Source: Streptomyces sp. ALI-76-A (GTDB lineage: Bacteria; Actinomycetota; Actinomycetes; Streptomycetales; Streptomycetaceae). Taken from it: 64,000 nt of DNA. Shown in pieces: positions 36,712 to 45,086 of the stretch. How positions within the stretch are numbered: position 1 is the stretch's first letter; the number at the start of each line of letters is the position of its first letter. The position numbers and the translations under genes were made by a program. The notes below the pieces were generated by a model, which had not been told where the DNA came from, did no database searches, and was given only the letters and a program-made list of their open reading frames with translations. The DNA lies in contig NZ_JASVWB010000002.1 in the NCBI RefSeq assembly GCF_030287445.1, forward strand, positions 3,100,001 to 3,164,000. The letters are read 5' to 3'.

Positions 36712-37646
36712 CGGCCGCCCTCCTCACGGTTGCGCAGCAGCCACATCCGGGCGAGGGCGACGGCCGCGATGAGCACGAAGAAGATGATGGAGATCGCGGA
36801 GGCGTAGCCCACGCGGTAGCTGGTGAAGCCCTGTTCGAGGGTGAACTGCACGAACGTCCTGGTCGATTCCTCCGGGCCCGGCGTGAAGTCCGTCATCACG
36901 ACGGCCTGGTCGAAGACCTGGAGCGAGGCGAGGATCTGTAGGGCCACGACGAGGCCGGTGATGTGGCGCAGCATCGGCAGCGTGATGTGGACCATGCGGT
37001 GCCAGGCGTTCGCGCCGTCCAGCTTGGCCGCCTCGTAGAGGTGCGCGGGGATGCCCTGGAGGGCGGCGAGGTAGAGCAGGAAGCTGAAGCCGACCGTCCA
37101 CCACAGGGTGCAGACGACGACGGCGAGCATGGCGTACGCCTTGTCGGTCAGCCACGGCGTCTCGATGCCGAAGACGTGGTTGACCATGCCGGTGCCGGGG
37201 TTGAACAGCCACTGCCACAGGTTGGCGGCGACCGTGGACGGCAGCAGGAACGGGGCGAAGAAGCACAGCCGCCACAGCCACGTGGCGTGCTCGATGTGGT
37301 GGGCGAGCATCGCCAGGAGGAAGGCGAGGACCGTGATGCAGGGGACGACCAGCAGCGTGAAGTACGCGCTGTGGCCGAGCGAGTCCCACATCAGCGGGTC
37401 GTTCAGTGCCTCGCGGTAGTTGTCGAGCCCGATGAAGTGCGCCGCGTCGCCGGAGATGTTGGCGTCCGTGAAACTGAGGTAGAGGCCGCGCAGCAGCGGC
37501 CAGATCACGAACAGCGCGAACAGCGCGAGGAACGGGGCCACGAACCAGCCGCCGTGCTGGAAGCCCTGGCGGCGGCGGGTGGCGCTCCGTGCGGCGGTCC
37601 TGGCGCGTGCCGGTGCGATCACGGTCCGGGCGCTGGTCGCCGTCAT
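36708..37646 (-). CDS. Carbohydrate ABC transporter permease, MalF type
   Basis: A 312-residue protein with a basic N-terminal tail, six helices and the EAA loop YEAAKLDGANAWHRMVHITLPMLR. The ATG at 37646 overlaps the binding-protein stop (ATGA). The open frame extends far upstream across the binding-protein gene but without coding signal. It is the partner of the MalG-type permease. Confidence 0.94.
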   Translation of the reverse strand: MTATSARTVIAPARARTAARSATRRRQGFQHGGWFVAPFLALFALFVIWPLLRGLYLSFTDANISGDAAHFIGLDNYREALNDPLMWDSLGHSAYFTLLVVPCITVLAFLLAMLAHHIEHATWLWRLCFFAPFLLPSTVAANLWQWLFNPGTGMVNHVFGIETPWLTDKAYAMLAVVVCTLWWTVGFSFLLYLAALQGIPAHLYEAAKLDGANAWHRMVHITLPMLRHITGLVVALQILASLQVFDQAVVMTDFTPGPEESTRTFVQFTLEQGFTSYRVGYASAISIIFFVLIAAVALARMWLLRNREEGGR

Positions 37647-38992
37647 GAGCCCGTGCCTCCCTGCGCGGCGGTCCTGCCGTCCATGGGGTTCTTCATGGCG
37701 AGCAGTTCGGTGAGCGTGCTCTTCATCCGGCGCGCGGCGGCGTCCGGTCTCGCCGAGCCCATCGACGCGGAGACCACGACGGGACCGACGCGCTGGGCGA
37801 GGATGCCGGTGGAGCCCGCGAACCACACCTTCGGCTCGGTGGCCTGGTGGTCCATCGCGGTGACGTACTCGCTCTGCGGGTCGAGCTTCCTGTACGCGGC
37901 CGAGGACAGCGTCGGGGTGTAGGCGGGGATGTGGCCGCCGGCCGCCCACTGCCGGGCGTGCCGGACGATGTAGGCGGCGAGCCGGTGCGCGGCCTCGTCG
38001 GTGGCGCCGCCGCGGTCGGCCTGGTGCGGCAGCACGAAGGAGTGCGACTCGGCGTGCGTGGCCTGCCTGCCGAAGACCGGCGGCAGCGGGGTCGCGCCGT
38101 AGTCCAGCTTCGCGCCGGTGAAGACCGGCACCGACCAGTTGCCCTCCCAGGTGAAGGGCGCGCCGTTGACGAACTGTTCGCCGTCGGCGGCGCCCGCGAC
38201 GGAGTAGCCGTCGGTGACGTGCCGGCGCAGGAACTCCAGGACCTGGACGGCCTTGTCGGTGTCGAAGGTGACCTCGGTGTCGGTGTCGTCGAAGAAGGTG
38301 CCGCCGAGCTGGGTGTAGAAGGCGACGAAGAACCACCACATGAAGTTCTGGTCGTTGGCGTGCAGGCCGAGGGTCTGTAACCCCTGCTTGGTCGCCTTCC
38401 TGGCTTCCTTCAGTACGTCGAACCACTCGTCGGCCGACGTCACCGGGACCATCCGGCCGTCGTCGCCGAGCAGGCCCGCCTGCTTCAGCACGTCCTTGCG
38501 GTAGAAGCAGAGCTGGACGTGGATGTCGAGCGGGAGGGCGTAGAGCCGGCCGTCGATGACGGCGCGCTTCCACAGCTCGGGGTTGAAGTCGGCTTCCCGC
38601 ACGCCGTACTCGGCGAGCAGGCCGACGTCCCAGGGGTCCAGGAGGCGGCCCGGTGAGAAACCGGGGACCCGGCCCAGGTGCATCACGCCGAGGTCCGGGG
38701 CGCGGTTGCCCGCCGCCGCCATGGCCAGCTTGGTGTAGAAGGGGCTGCCCCACTGGAGGGTGGAGTCCTTCACGTCGATGCCGGGGTTCTCCGCACGGAA
38801 GGCGTCCAGCATCGCGATCATGTTGTATCCGTCGCCGCCGCTGAACAGGTTCCAGTAGCGCACGCGGGTCTGTGCACCGGCGGCGAGCGCGTCGGCGCCC
38901 GTGCCGAGCGCGGCGAAGCCGAAACTGCCCGCGACGAACAGACCGGTGAGCCCGCCCAGAAGCTGCCTGCGGTTCAGGTCAGGTCGTCCCAT
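37643..38992 (-). CDS. Extracellular sugar-binding protein of the ABC importer, Tat signal, one TTA codon
   Basis: A 449-residue binding protein. The N-terminus reads LNRRQLLGGLTGLFVAG, a twin-arginine signal, rather than the lipobox more common in Streptomyces CUT1 systems. The body has the CUT1 pattern TRVRYWNLFSGGDGYNMIAML, PDLGVMHLGRV, LYALPLDIHV and LCFYRKDVLKQAGL. A Leu codon at 38378-38380 (codon 205, in KQGLQTL) is TTA, so translation should depend on the bldA tRNA. GAGGGCAGGG precedes the ATG. It is first of the binding protein-permease-permease-GH51 unit behind regulon site C. Confidence 0.93.
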   Translation of the reverse strand: MGRPDLNRRQLLGGLTGLFVAGSFGFAALGTGADALAAGAQTRVRYWNLFSGGDGYNMIAMLDAFRAENPGIDVKDSTLQWGSPFYTKLAMAAAGNRAPDLGVMHLGRVPGFSPGRLLDPWDVGLLAEYGVREADFNPELWKRAVIDGRLYALPLDIHVQLCFYRKDVLKQAGLLGDDGRMVPVTSADEWFDVLKEARKATKQGLQTLGLHANDQNFMWWFFVAFYTQLGGTFFDDTDTEVTFDTDKAVQVLEFLRRHVTDGYSVAGAADGEQFVNGAPFTWEGNWSVPVFTGAKLDYGATPLPPVFGRQATHAESHSFVLPHQADRGGATDEAAHRLAAYIVRHARQWAAGGHIPAYTPTLSSAAYRKLDPQSEYVTAMDHQATEPKVWFAGSTGILAQRVGPVVVSASMGSARPDAAARRMKSTLTELLAMKNPMDGRTAAQGGTGS

Positions 38993-39006
38993 GCCCTGCC
39001 CTCACT

Positions 39007-39073
39007 GTTCGAAATTTCGAAATACGCTCGTAACTTCGAACGGGACCGTAAAATCGAAGCGCTTGCGCGTCAA
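39007..39073 (-). promoter_or_regulatory. Promoter and operator (regulon site C) for the arabino-oligosaccharide importer
   Basis: On the minus strand TTGACG (39068-39073, preceded by CCA) and TACGGT (39045-39050) have a 17-base spacer. TTCGAA follows 4 bases after the -10. Then, 19 bases on, comes the palindrome TTTCGAAATTTCGAAC (39007-39022), 15 of 16 bases of the shared element. Its far edge is 15 bases before the ATG. Confidence 0.8.
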
Positions 39074-39215
39074 TGGCTGGGACAGAAGTTCCGCCGGACT
39101 CCAGGAAATCAGTGATCGTTCCCGGTTGAACAACGGTCGCCGGACCACATGACGCGGACACTTCCGGGCGCGTAATCTCGGACGAGTCGCCGGACAGCGG
39201 TGAGAAGGGGGAGCG

Positions 39216-39839
39216 ATGGACATCGCGGGCGCGCGAAGGACGGCGTCCCGGATCGCCGGGTCCCAGCTCGTTCGCCTGGCGCCGCGCAGTCCGCGGCGCG
39301 GGTCGGCGATGCGTGCCCTGACGGCCGACCTCGCCACCGCCGTGCGCGCCAGACCCCGGCGCCCGGCCGGCGTCCGCGAGTTGTGCGCGGCGCTGTGCGA
39401 GGAGATGAGCGTCCGCCGCGGCGGACGGCCCGTCGAGCTGCGCTTCGAGCGGTTCCCCGACAAGTTCGAGGTCACCGGTGTGTGGGTGGAGTTCCAGGAG
39501 TTCGACCTCGTCATCGTCGAGGAGCGGGCCGAAGCCGTGCAGCAACTGGTCATCCTCGGCCACGAGTTGTGGCACCTGCACGCCGGGCACACCCACCACC
39601 ACCGGGCGGGTGCGGCGGCGGCGAACGCCCTGGCCGAGCGGCCCGGCTGGAAGGAGAGCGCGCTGACCGTGGCCGCCCGTGACGGCTCCCGCGAACAGGA
39701 CGAGGCCGAGGCCGACGCATTCGGCCACCGCCTCGCCGCCGCCTTCCGGCCCCTGCTCTCGGGCGGGGGCGCCGACGCGCCCCTCGACCCGGTCCAGCGG
39801 TCGCTGGGCTACCGCGGACGCGGAGGCGCGGCGCGGTGA
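39216..39839 (+). CDS. ImmA/IrrE-like zinc metallopeptidase (HExxH)
   Basis: A 207-residue cytoplasmic protein with the zinc-peptidase motif HELWH (in LVILGHELWHLHAGH) and a downstream acidic stretch EQDEAEADAFGHRLA that supplies the third ligand, as in ImmA/IrrE proteins. These cleave repressors or act as toxin-like partners of regulators. Streptomyces relatives are often annotated as toxin components and sit beside MAB_1171c-like genes, as here. No XRE-type regulator gene is adjacent. AGGGGGA precedes the ATG by 3-6 bases. The stop overlaps the next start (GTGA). Confidence 0.78.
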   Translation: MDIAGARRTASRIAGSQLVRLAPRSPRRGSAMRALTADLATAVRARPRRPAGVRELCAALCEEMSVRRGGRPVELRFERFPDKFEVTGVWVEFQEFDLVIVEERAEAVQQLVILGHELWHLHAGHTHHHRAGAAAANALAERPGWKESALTVAARDGSREQDEAEADAFGHRLAAAFRPLLSGGGADAPLDPVQRSLGYRGRGGAAR

Positions 39840-41206
39840 CGCGGTTTCACCTGGCGGCTGACCTCGCGCCGTTACGACCGGCCCTGGACGCCGTGCCCCC
39901 ACCACCGGCCCTGGACGCCGTGCCGCTGCCCCTGCGGCTGGCCATGGAACCCGGGCGCCCACGGCTGGCGACGGATCCCGCCGACGTCCTCAGCGCGTTC
40001 TCCATCCCGTTCTGGATTCCGGCCGCCGTCCTGACCGCCGCCCTGGCGATCAAGCTGCCCACCATCATCCGGCTGTGGCGGGACCCGCTGCTGCGCGCGG
40101 TCGGCGGGCTGCTGCTGCTCGCCTGCGCCGTGTTCGTGTTCGTGGCGCCGTCCACCATCGCCTGGACCAACCGCGTCACGGGCGTACCGAACATCTCCGT
40201 GCCCTGGTGCTACTCGCTCCTCACCGCGTTCTGCGCGTCCTGCCTGCTGCTGATCATCGCCTGGCGCAACGGCCTGACCGACCGGTCTGCCGCCACCCGC
40301 CGCGCGATGCGCTGGGTCGTCGCCGTCTACTCCGGCGTGATCGTGGCGCTGTGGGTGCTGTTCGCCCTGGCGGACGCGCCGGTCGAACGGCTGCGGGACG
40401 TCGACACCTACTACGCGACCACGCCGTTCATGCGCGAGGAGATCCTGCTCTACCTGCTCGCGCACACCGTGGCGGTCCTCATCACGTCCTGGCTGGTCTG
40501 GAACTGGGTCCGCACCGACGGACTGGACGCCTGGCTGCGCTGGGGCCTGAAGCTGCTGGGCGTCGGCTACGCGATGAACCTCGGATTCGACGCCGCCAAG
40601 CTCACCGCCGTCGTGGCCCGGTGGACCGGCCACGACCTGGACTGGCTGAGCACGCACCTGGCACCGGCGGTCGCCTGCCTGTCGGCCATCCTGATCGCGG
40701 TCGGCTTCATCCTCCCGCACGCCGGCCAGTACCTCCACGACCGCTGGCGGGTCCGGCTCGCCCACCGTGAACTGCGGCCCCTGTACGTGCTGATGCGGGG
40801 CGTCAACGGCGGCGGCGTCCCCGTCGTCCTGCGCGCCACCCCGGAGCTGCGCCTGATCCGCCGGGAGACCTTCATCCGCGACGTCCTGCTCCCGCTGGCC
40901 CGGCACATCGACGAGGGCCGGCGGCGACGGGCCCACGACACCGCGCTCGCCCTCGGCTTCGAGCCCGGCCGTGCGAAGGCGCTCGCCGCGGCCGTGACCA
41001 TCCAGGACGCCGTCGAGGCCAAGCGGCGCGCACCGGACAGCGCCGGCACCGGCCACCCCGACACCACGGACCTGCTCCAGGAGATCGGGGCGGTCTCCCG
41101 GGCCCTGCGCCACCCCGACGACCTGGCGGCGGTACGCGCGGGAACGGCGGCCCCCGCGCCGAGCGCGCCGGTCCCCGAGGGGGCGCGCACGAGTGAGCGC
41201 ACATGA
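39836..41206 (+). CDS. MAB_1171c-like multi-pass membrane protein (putative transporter)
   Basis: A 456-residue protein with seven or eight membrane helices between about 55 and 300, then a cytoplasmic helical region of about 150 residues. The core PFWIPAAVLTAALAIKLPTIIRLWRDP and the C-terminal RHIDEGRRRRAHDTALALGF fit what I recall of MAB_1171c-type proteins. GTG 39836 is coupled to the previous gene by GTGA. Its first 50 residues (a PALDAVPxP duplication) are longer than usual, and ATG 39944 is an alternative. Codon 13 (39872-39874) is TTA, so if GTG 39836 is right the gene is bldA-dependent. The stop falls inside a 28-base tandem repeat. Confidence 0.75.
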   Translation: MTRFHLAADLAPLRPALDAVPPPPALDAVPLPLRLAMEPGRPRLATDPADVLSAFSIPFWIPAAVLTAALAIKLPTIIRLWRDPLLRAVGGLLLLACAVFVFVAPSTIAWTNRVTGVPNISVPWCYSLLTAFCASCLLLIIAWRNGLTDRSAATRRAMRWVVAVYSGVIVALWVLFALADAPVERLRDVDTYYATTPFMREEILLYLLAHTVAVLITSWLVWNWVRTDGLDAWLRWGLKLLGVGYAMNLGFDAAKLTAVVARWTGHDLDWLSTHLAPAVACLSAILIAVGFILPHAGQYLHDRWRVRLAHRELRPLYVLMRGVNGGGVPVVLRATPELRLIRRETFIRDVLLPLARHIDEGRRRRAHDTALALGFEPGRAKALAAAVTIQDAVEAKRRAPDSAGTGHPDTTDLLQEIGAVSRALRHPDDLAAVRAGTAAPAPSAPVPEGARTSERT

Positions 41207-41270
41207 GCGGGTGCGCACGAGTGAGCGCACATGAGCGGGTGCGCATGAGTGAGTGCACCTGAGTGAGTGC
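41185..41270 (+). repeat. 28-base tandem repeat at the gene end
   Basis: Two perfect 28-base units (41185-41212 and 41213-41240) are followed by a degenerate third (41241 to about 41270), based on GAGTGAGCGCACATGAGC. The first unit contains the stop of the membrane-protein gene; the array fills the gap before the flavoprotein gene. Confidence 0.9.
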
Positions 41271-41351
41271 AGTGAGCGTGCCGGTGCGTGAGTGAGCCCG
41301 GCACGGAGCGTGCCGCTAGATCAGTCGTCGCAGCAGAGAGCGTGCCCGTCC

Positions 41352-42746
41352 ATGAGTGAACGCCCCACCTCCGCCGTCGTCCTCGGCGGTTCCCACGCCG
41401 GCATGCTCGCCGCCCGCGCCCTGGCCACCGTCGCCGACCACGTCACCGTGGTCGAGCGTGACGCGCTGCCGGCCGGCCCGGTGCCGCGCAAGGGGCTGCC
41501 CCAGGCCCGCCACGTCCACCAGCTGTGGTCGGGCGGTGCGCACGCCCTGGAGGAGCTGCTGCCGGGCGTCACCGACCGGCTGCGGGAGGCGGGCGCGCAC
41601 CGGCTGCCGGTCACCACGGACATGGTGGTGCTGTCCCCGAAGGGCTGGTACCGGCGCTGGGCGGAGTCCCACTTCATGCTGCTGAGCGGCCGGGACCTGC
41701 TGGACGCGACCGTGCGCGCGCAGGTGCTGGAGGACGACCGCGTCGAGCTGGTCGACCGCGCCGAGGTGCTGGGGCTCGACGGCACCGGCGCGGCGGTCAC
41801 CGGGGTCCGGCTCCGGGCGCACGGCCACACCGAGACCACCCTGCGCGCCGACCTGGTCGTCGACGCCACCGGACGCGGCTCCCGCGCGGTGCGGTGGCTC
41901 ACGGCGCTCGGACTGCCCGCGCCCCGGCGGCGGGACGTCGACTCGGGCCTGGCCTACGCGAGCCGGCTCTACCGCGCGCCCGAGGCGGCCCGGGACGGCT
42001 TCCCCGTCGTCAACGTCATGGCGGACCCGCGCTCCGGCGGGCCCGGGCGGGGCGGTGTCCTGATGCCCGTCGAGAACGGGCAGTGGCTCGTCACCCTCCT
42101 CGGCACCCGCGGCGGCGAACCGAGCCCCGACACCGGGGACTTCGACCGCTACGCCCGGCACGAGCTGCGCCATCCGATCGTCGCCGACCTGATCGACCGG
42201 GCGGAGCCGCTCACCGACGTGGCCTTCACCCGTACGACCGCCAACCGCCGCCACTTCTACGAGGGGATGCGGGTGTGGCCGGACAACTTCGCCGTCCTCG
42301 GTGACGCGCTCGCCGCGTTCAACCCGGTCTACGGGCACGGCATGTCGGTCGCGGCGCTGAGCGCGGTGGCCCTGCGGGACGTGGTACGGCGGCACGGCTG
42401 GGGTTCGCCGGGACTGTCCCGCCGTGTCCAGAAGGCCGTCGCCCGGCCGGTCGGGCCGGCCTGGGACCTCGCGATCGGACAGGACGTGTTCTACCCGGGA
42501 GCGACGGAGCACGGGCCCACGCGGCGGGACCGGCTCGCTGCGGCGTACGTCGACCGGCTGACCCACACCGCGACGGGGAACGGCCGGGTCGCCCGGACGG
42601 TGACCGACGTGATGTCGCTGGAGCGGGAGGCGCGGGTGCTGCTGGCGCCGGGGGTGCTGCTGGCGGCGGCGGCCGGTCCGCTCAAGCCGGCGTTGACGGC
42701 TCCCCCGCTGACAGCCCAGGAGCTGAAGGCCGCCGGCCTGCCCTGA
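41352..42746 (+). CDS. FAD-dependent oxidoreductase/monooxygenase
   Basis: A 464-residue protein with an N-terminal FAD dinucleotide motif (VVLGGSHAGMLAARAL near 9-24), the DG-type segment RADLVVDATGRGSRAVRWL and the GD motif LGDALAAFNPVYGHGMSVAALSAVAL. PRKGLPQARHVHQLWSGG near 45-62 resembles flavin hydroxylases of the halogenase/geranylgeranyl reductase side of the superfamily. Alkyl or aromatic hydroxylation is possible; no substrate can be named. It is third of the trio with the IrrE-like and MAB_1171c-like genes. ATG 41352 is preferred, with a weak AGAGAG site upstream. Confidence 0.82.
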   Translation: MSERPTSAVVLGGSHAGMLAARALATVADHVTVVERDALPAGPVPRKGLPQARHVHQLWSGGAHALEELLPGVTDRLREAGAHRLPVTTDMVVLSPKGWYRRWAESHFMLLSGRDLLDATVRAQVLEDDRVELVDRAEVLGLDGTGAAVTGVRLRAHGHTETTLRADLVVDATGRGSRAVRWLTALGLPAPRRRDVDSGLAYASRLYRAPEAARDGFPVVNVMADPRSGGPGRGGVLMPVENGQWLVTLLGTRGGEPSPDTGDFDRYARHELRHPIVADLIDRAEPLTDVAFTRTTANRRHFYEGMRVWPDNFAVLGDALAAFNPVYGHGMSVAALSAVALRDVVRRHGWGSPGLSRRVQKAVARPVGPAWDLAIGQDVFYPGATEHGPTRRDRLAAAYVDRLTHTATGNGRVARTVTDVMSLEREARVLLAPGVLLAAAAGPLKPALTAPPLTAQELKAAGLP

Positions 42747-43220
42747 CCCCCCTGAGCCGACCCTCGCCGCCCCGGTGTCCCGACTGTCCCGGCGGCCCCA
42801 GTGGCTCGGTGTCCCGGTGCTCCGGCCGTCCCAGCGGCCCGGTGTCCCGGCCGCCCCGTACCCCGGCCGCTCTAGTGGCCCGGCAGCCCGGCCGACCACG
42901 GCACTCTGGCGGTCCCGGTGGCCTGCCGGTCCCGGCGGCCCGGTGGTCCCGGCGGCCCGGCCGTTCCGGTGGCCCCGGTGCTCCGGTGACCCGGTGGCCC
43001 CAGCGGCCCGGTGTCCCGCAGCCCCGGTGTGCCCCGGCGGCCCCGGTGGCCCGGCAGCCCGGCCGACCCCGGCACTCTGGCGGTCCCGGTGGCCTGCCGG
43101 TCCCGGCGGCCCGGCCGCCCCAGTGGCCTGGCTGTCCCGATGGCCCAACTTTCCCGGTGGCCCGGTGGCCCGGTGGTCCCGGCCAGCCCGGTGCCCCGGC
43201 CGCCCGCAGGCCGGCGTGCC
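42747..43220. repeat. GC-rich 9-base-period repeat region, with a 69-base duplication
   Basis: The whole gap between convergent genes is built from units like CCCGGTGGC and CCCGGCGGC with an approximate 9-base period. Segments 42875-42943 and 43046-43114 are a 69-base duplication with one mismatch. Read on the minus strand, the period gives collagen-like Gly-X-Y strings, but no start, ribosome site or codon bias supports a gene. Confidence 0.85.
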
Positions 43221-44069
43221 TCAGCCTGCGAAGGCCGGTTGGGGCAGGCCCTTCCCGGCGTCGGGCACCACCAGCAGTGACCCCGCCGCCGGGTGCGGTG
43301 CCGTGAGGCCGACGCGTGCGGTCGTGATGTACAGGTCGGTCAGGTCCGTGCCGCCGAAGGCGCAGGCCGTGACCCGGGGGGAGGGCAGCTCGATCACCCG
43401 GTCCAGCTCGCCGCCGGGCGTGTAGCGGCGTACCGCGGCGCCGTCCCACAGGGCCACCCACACGCAGCCGTCGGCGTCGACCGTGAGGCCGTCGGGGAAG
43501 CCCGCGCCGTCCTCGATCTCCACCAGCGGGCGCCTGTCACGGACCCGCCCGTCCACGAAGTCGAACACGTCCACGCGGCGGGTCGGCGAGTCGACGTAGT
43601 ACATCAGCCGGCCGTCGGGGCTCCAGCCCGTGCCGTTGCTGACCGCCACGTCGTCGAGGACGACCTCCACCGTGCCGTCGCCGGTGATCCGGGAGAGCGT
43701 GCCGCCGCCGGGGGCCTCGTCGTAGCGCATGGTGCCGGCCCACAGGGAGCCGTCGGCGGCGACGGCGGCGTCGTTGGCGCGGCGGCCGGGGACCGGCTCG
43801 TGGTGCAGCCAGCGGAAGGTGTCGTCGGGATCGACGAGGCCGACGCCGTCGCGCAGGTTCAGGACGAGACCGCCGCCCGCGCGCGGCTTGACCGCGCCGA
43901 CGTGCTGCTCGGTCGTGCGGGAGGTACGACGGCCGGAGACCGGGTCGTAGGTGTGGATCCGGCAGCCGAGGATGTCGATCCAGATCAGGCGGCCCGTCGC
44001 CGGGTCCCAGGTCGGGCCCTCGCCGAGGGTCGCCTCGGCGCGTACCGCCACCTCGTAGGAGTGCGTCAT
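43221..44069 (-). CDS. SMP-30/gluconolactonase family sugar lactonase
   Basis: A 282-residue six-bladed propeller that opens sugar lactones to aldonic acids. Metal-site residues are visible in LGEGPTWD (Glu), RRANDAAVAADGSLWAGTM (Asn-Asp), VSNGTGWSPDG (Asn) and FPDGLTVDADGCVWVALW (Asp). There is no signal peptide. The start overlaps the IclR stop by four bases, so both are made from one transcript. In an oxidative pentose or hexose route it would act between the dehydrogenase (14953-15957) and the dehydratase (13796-14956). That link rests on the shared operator. Confidence 0.9.
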   Translation of the reverse strand: MTHSYEVAVRAEATLGEGPTWDPATGRLIWIDILGCRIHTYDPVSGRRTSRTTEQHVGAVKPRAGGGLVLNLRDGVGLVDPDDTFRWLHHEPVPGRRANDAAVAADGSLWAGTMRYDEAPGGGTLSRITGDGTVEVVLDDVAVSNGTGWSPDGRLMYYVDSPTRRVDVFDFVDGRVRDRRPLVEIEDGAGFPDGLTVDADGCVWVALWDGAAVRRYTPGGELDRVIELPSPRVTACAFGGTDLTDLYITTARVGLTAPHPAAGSLLVVPDAGKGLPQPAFAG

Positions 44070-44839
44070 GCCACGCTCCGGTGGCCGAGGCGCTCCGACA
44101 GCTGGGCGGCGCCCTTCACGGCGAGCTGCTCCAGCTCGATGCGGCGCTCGTCGCTCCAGCGGATCATCGGCACGGAGATGGACAGCGCGGCGACGACCCG
44201 GCCGGTGCGGTCCTGCACGGGCGCGGCCACGCAGGAGACGTCCGGGTTGGACTCGCGGCTCTCCACGGCGAGACCGCGCTGCCGGATCTCGGCCAGGGCC
44301 TCGCGCAGGGCGTCCGGGTCGGTGATGCTGTTGGGCGTCATGGCGACCAGGTCGGCGTCGTCCGGGACCCGGGCGGACAGCTCGTGATCGGGGAGGGAGG
44401 CCAGCAGCATCTTCCCCACGGAGGTGCAGTGGGCGGGCAGCCGTCGCCCGGCCGCCGACACCATGCGCACGGCGTGCGTGGAGTCCACCTTGGCGATGTA
44501 GATGACGTCGGTGCCCTCCAGGATGGCCACGTGCACGGTCTCGTCGCAGGTCTCGGCGACCGAGCGGGCGACCTGCTGGCCCTCGGCGGCGAGGTCGAGC
44601 TGCTCGGCGTACCGGCTCCCGAGCTGGTACGGGCGTACTCCGAGCCGGTAGCGTCCCGGCTGGCCGGGCACCTGCACGATGTACGACCGGGCGGCGAGCG
44701 TGGTGACCAGTTCGTGCACGGTGGTGCGCGGCAGTTGCAGCCGGCGCACGATGTCGGGAGCGGAGAGTGTCCCGTCCCCGTCGAGGAAGAGCTCAAGAAT
44801 GTCGAGAGCCCGGGTCACCGCAGGTACAAGGCGTCCCAT
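44066..44839 (-). CDS. IclR family transcriptional regulator, candidate controller of the arabinan/sugar regulon
   Basis: A 257-residue regulator. The N-terminal winged helix reads ALDILELFLDGDGTLSAPDIVRRLQLPRTTVHELVTTLAARSYI. The C-terminal effector domain has the usual GSRYAEQLDLAAEGQQVARSVAETCDETVHVAILEGTDVIYIAKVDS and HCTSVGKMLLAS. IclR proteins commonly sense sugar acids or aromatic acids. It is coupled to the lactonase gene, and its own promoter carries regulon site D, so autoregulation and control of sites A-C are likely. The ATG at 44839 follows GGGAGGGGG on its strand. The effector is unknown; an aldonate or lactone is plausible. Confidence 0.9.
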   Translation of the reverse strand: MGRLVPAVTRALDILELFLDGDGTLSAPDIVRRLQLPRTTVHELVTTLAARSYIVQVPGQPGRYRLGVRPYQLGSRYAEQLDLAAEGQQVARSVAETCDETVHVAILEGTDVIYIAKVDSTHAVRMVSAAGRRLPAHCTSVGKMLLASLPDHELSARVPDDADLVAMTPNSITDPDALREALAEIRQRGLAVESRESNPDVSCVAAPVQDRTGRVVAALSISVPMIRWSDERRIELEQLAVKGAAQLSERLGHRSVA

Positions 44840-44874
44840 GACCGGCCCCCTCCCTTTGTGTCTCAGGTGTCTGC

Positions 44875-44940
44875 GTTCGAGATTTCAACAGACGATCGGC
44901 ATGACGAACACAGGCTAGTCATAGAGCTTTGCCCGGGCAA
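44875..44940 (-). promoter_or_regulatory. Promoter and operator (regulon site D) for the iclR-lactonase operon
   Basis: On the minus strand TTGCCC (44935-44940, preceded by CCA) and TAGCCT (44912-44917) have a 17-base spacer. TTCGTC starts 3 bases after the -10. GTTGAAATCTCGAAC (44875-44889) lies at the same offset as in site B and is a degenerate copy of the shared palindrome. Confidence 0.65.
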
Positions 44941-45086
44941 TGGCCGCGCACCGTCACTTCCGTCGCCCGCGTCCCGCCGGTACAACCTTTTCTCCGCTCC
45001 GGGGTCTTACCCGTGAAGAAATGGTGATGATCTTCCGATCGCCTTCGTGGGCTCCTTGGGGGAGCTGCCCGAGTATGGAGTGGTTG

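Noticed and set aside
41185..41270. CRISPR-like array
   Set aside because: The 28-base units are contiguous, without spacers, and only two are perfect.
42682..43461. Collagen-like (Gly-X-Y) proteins on the minus strand
   Set aside because: The pattern follows from the 9-base DNA period, two minus frames show it at once, and neither has a ribosome site or proper codon bias. One runs through the real lactonase and the other through the flavoprotein gene.
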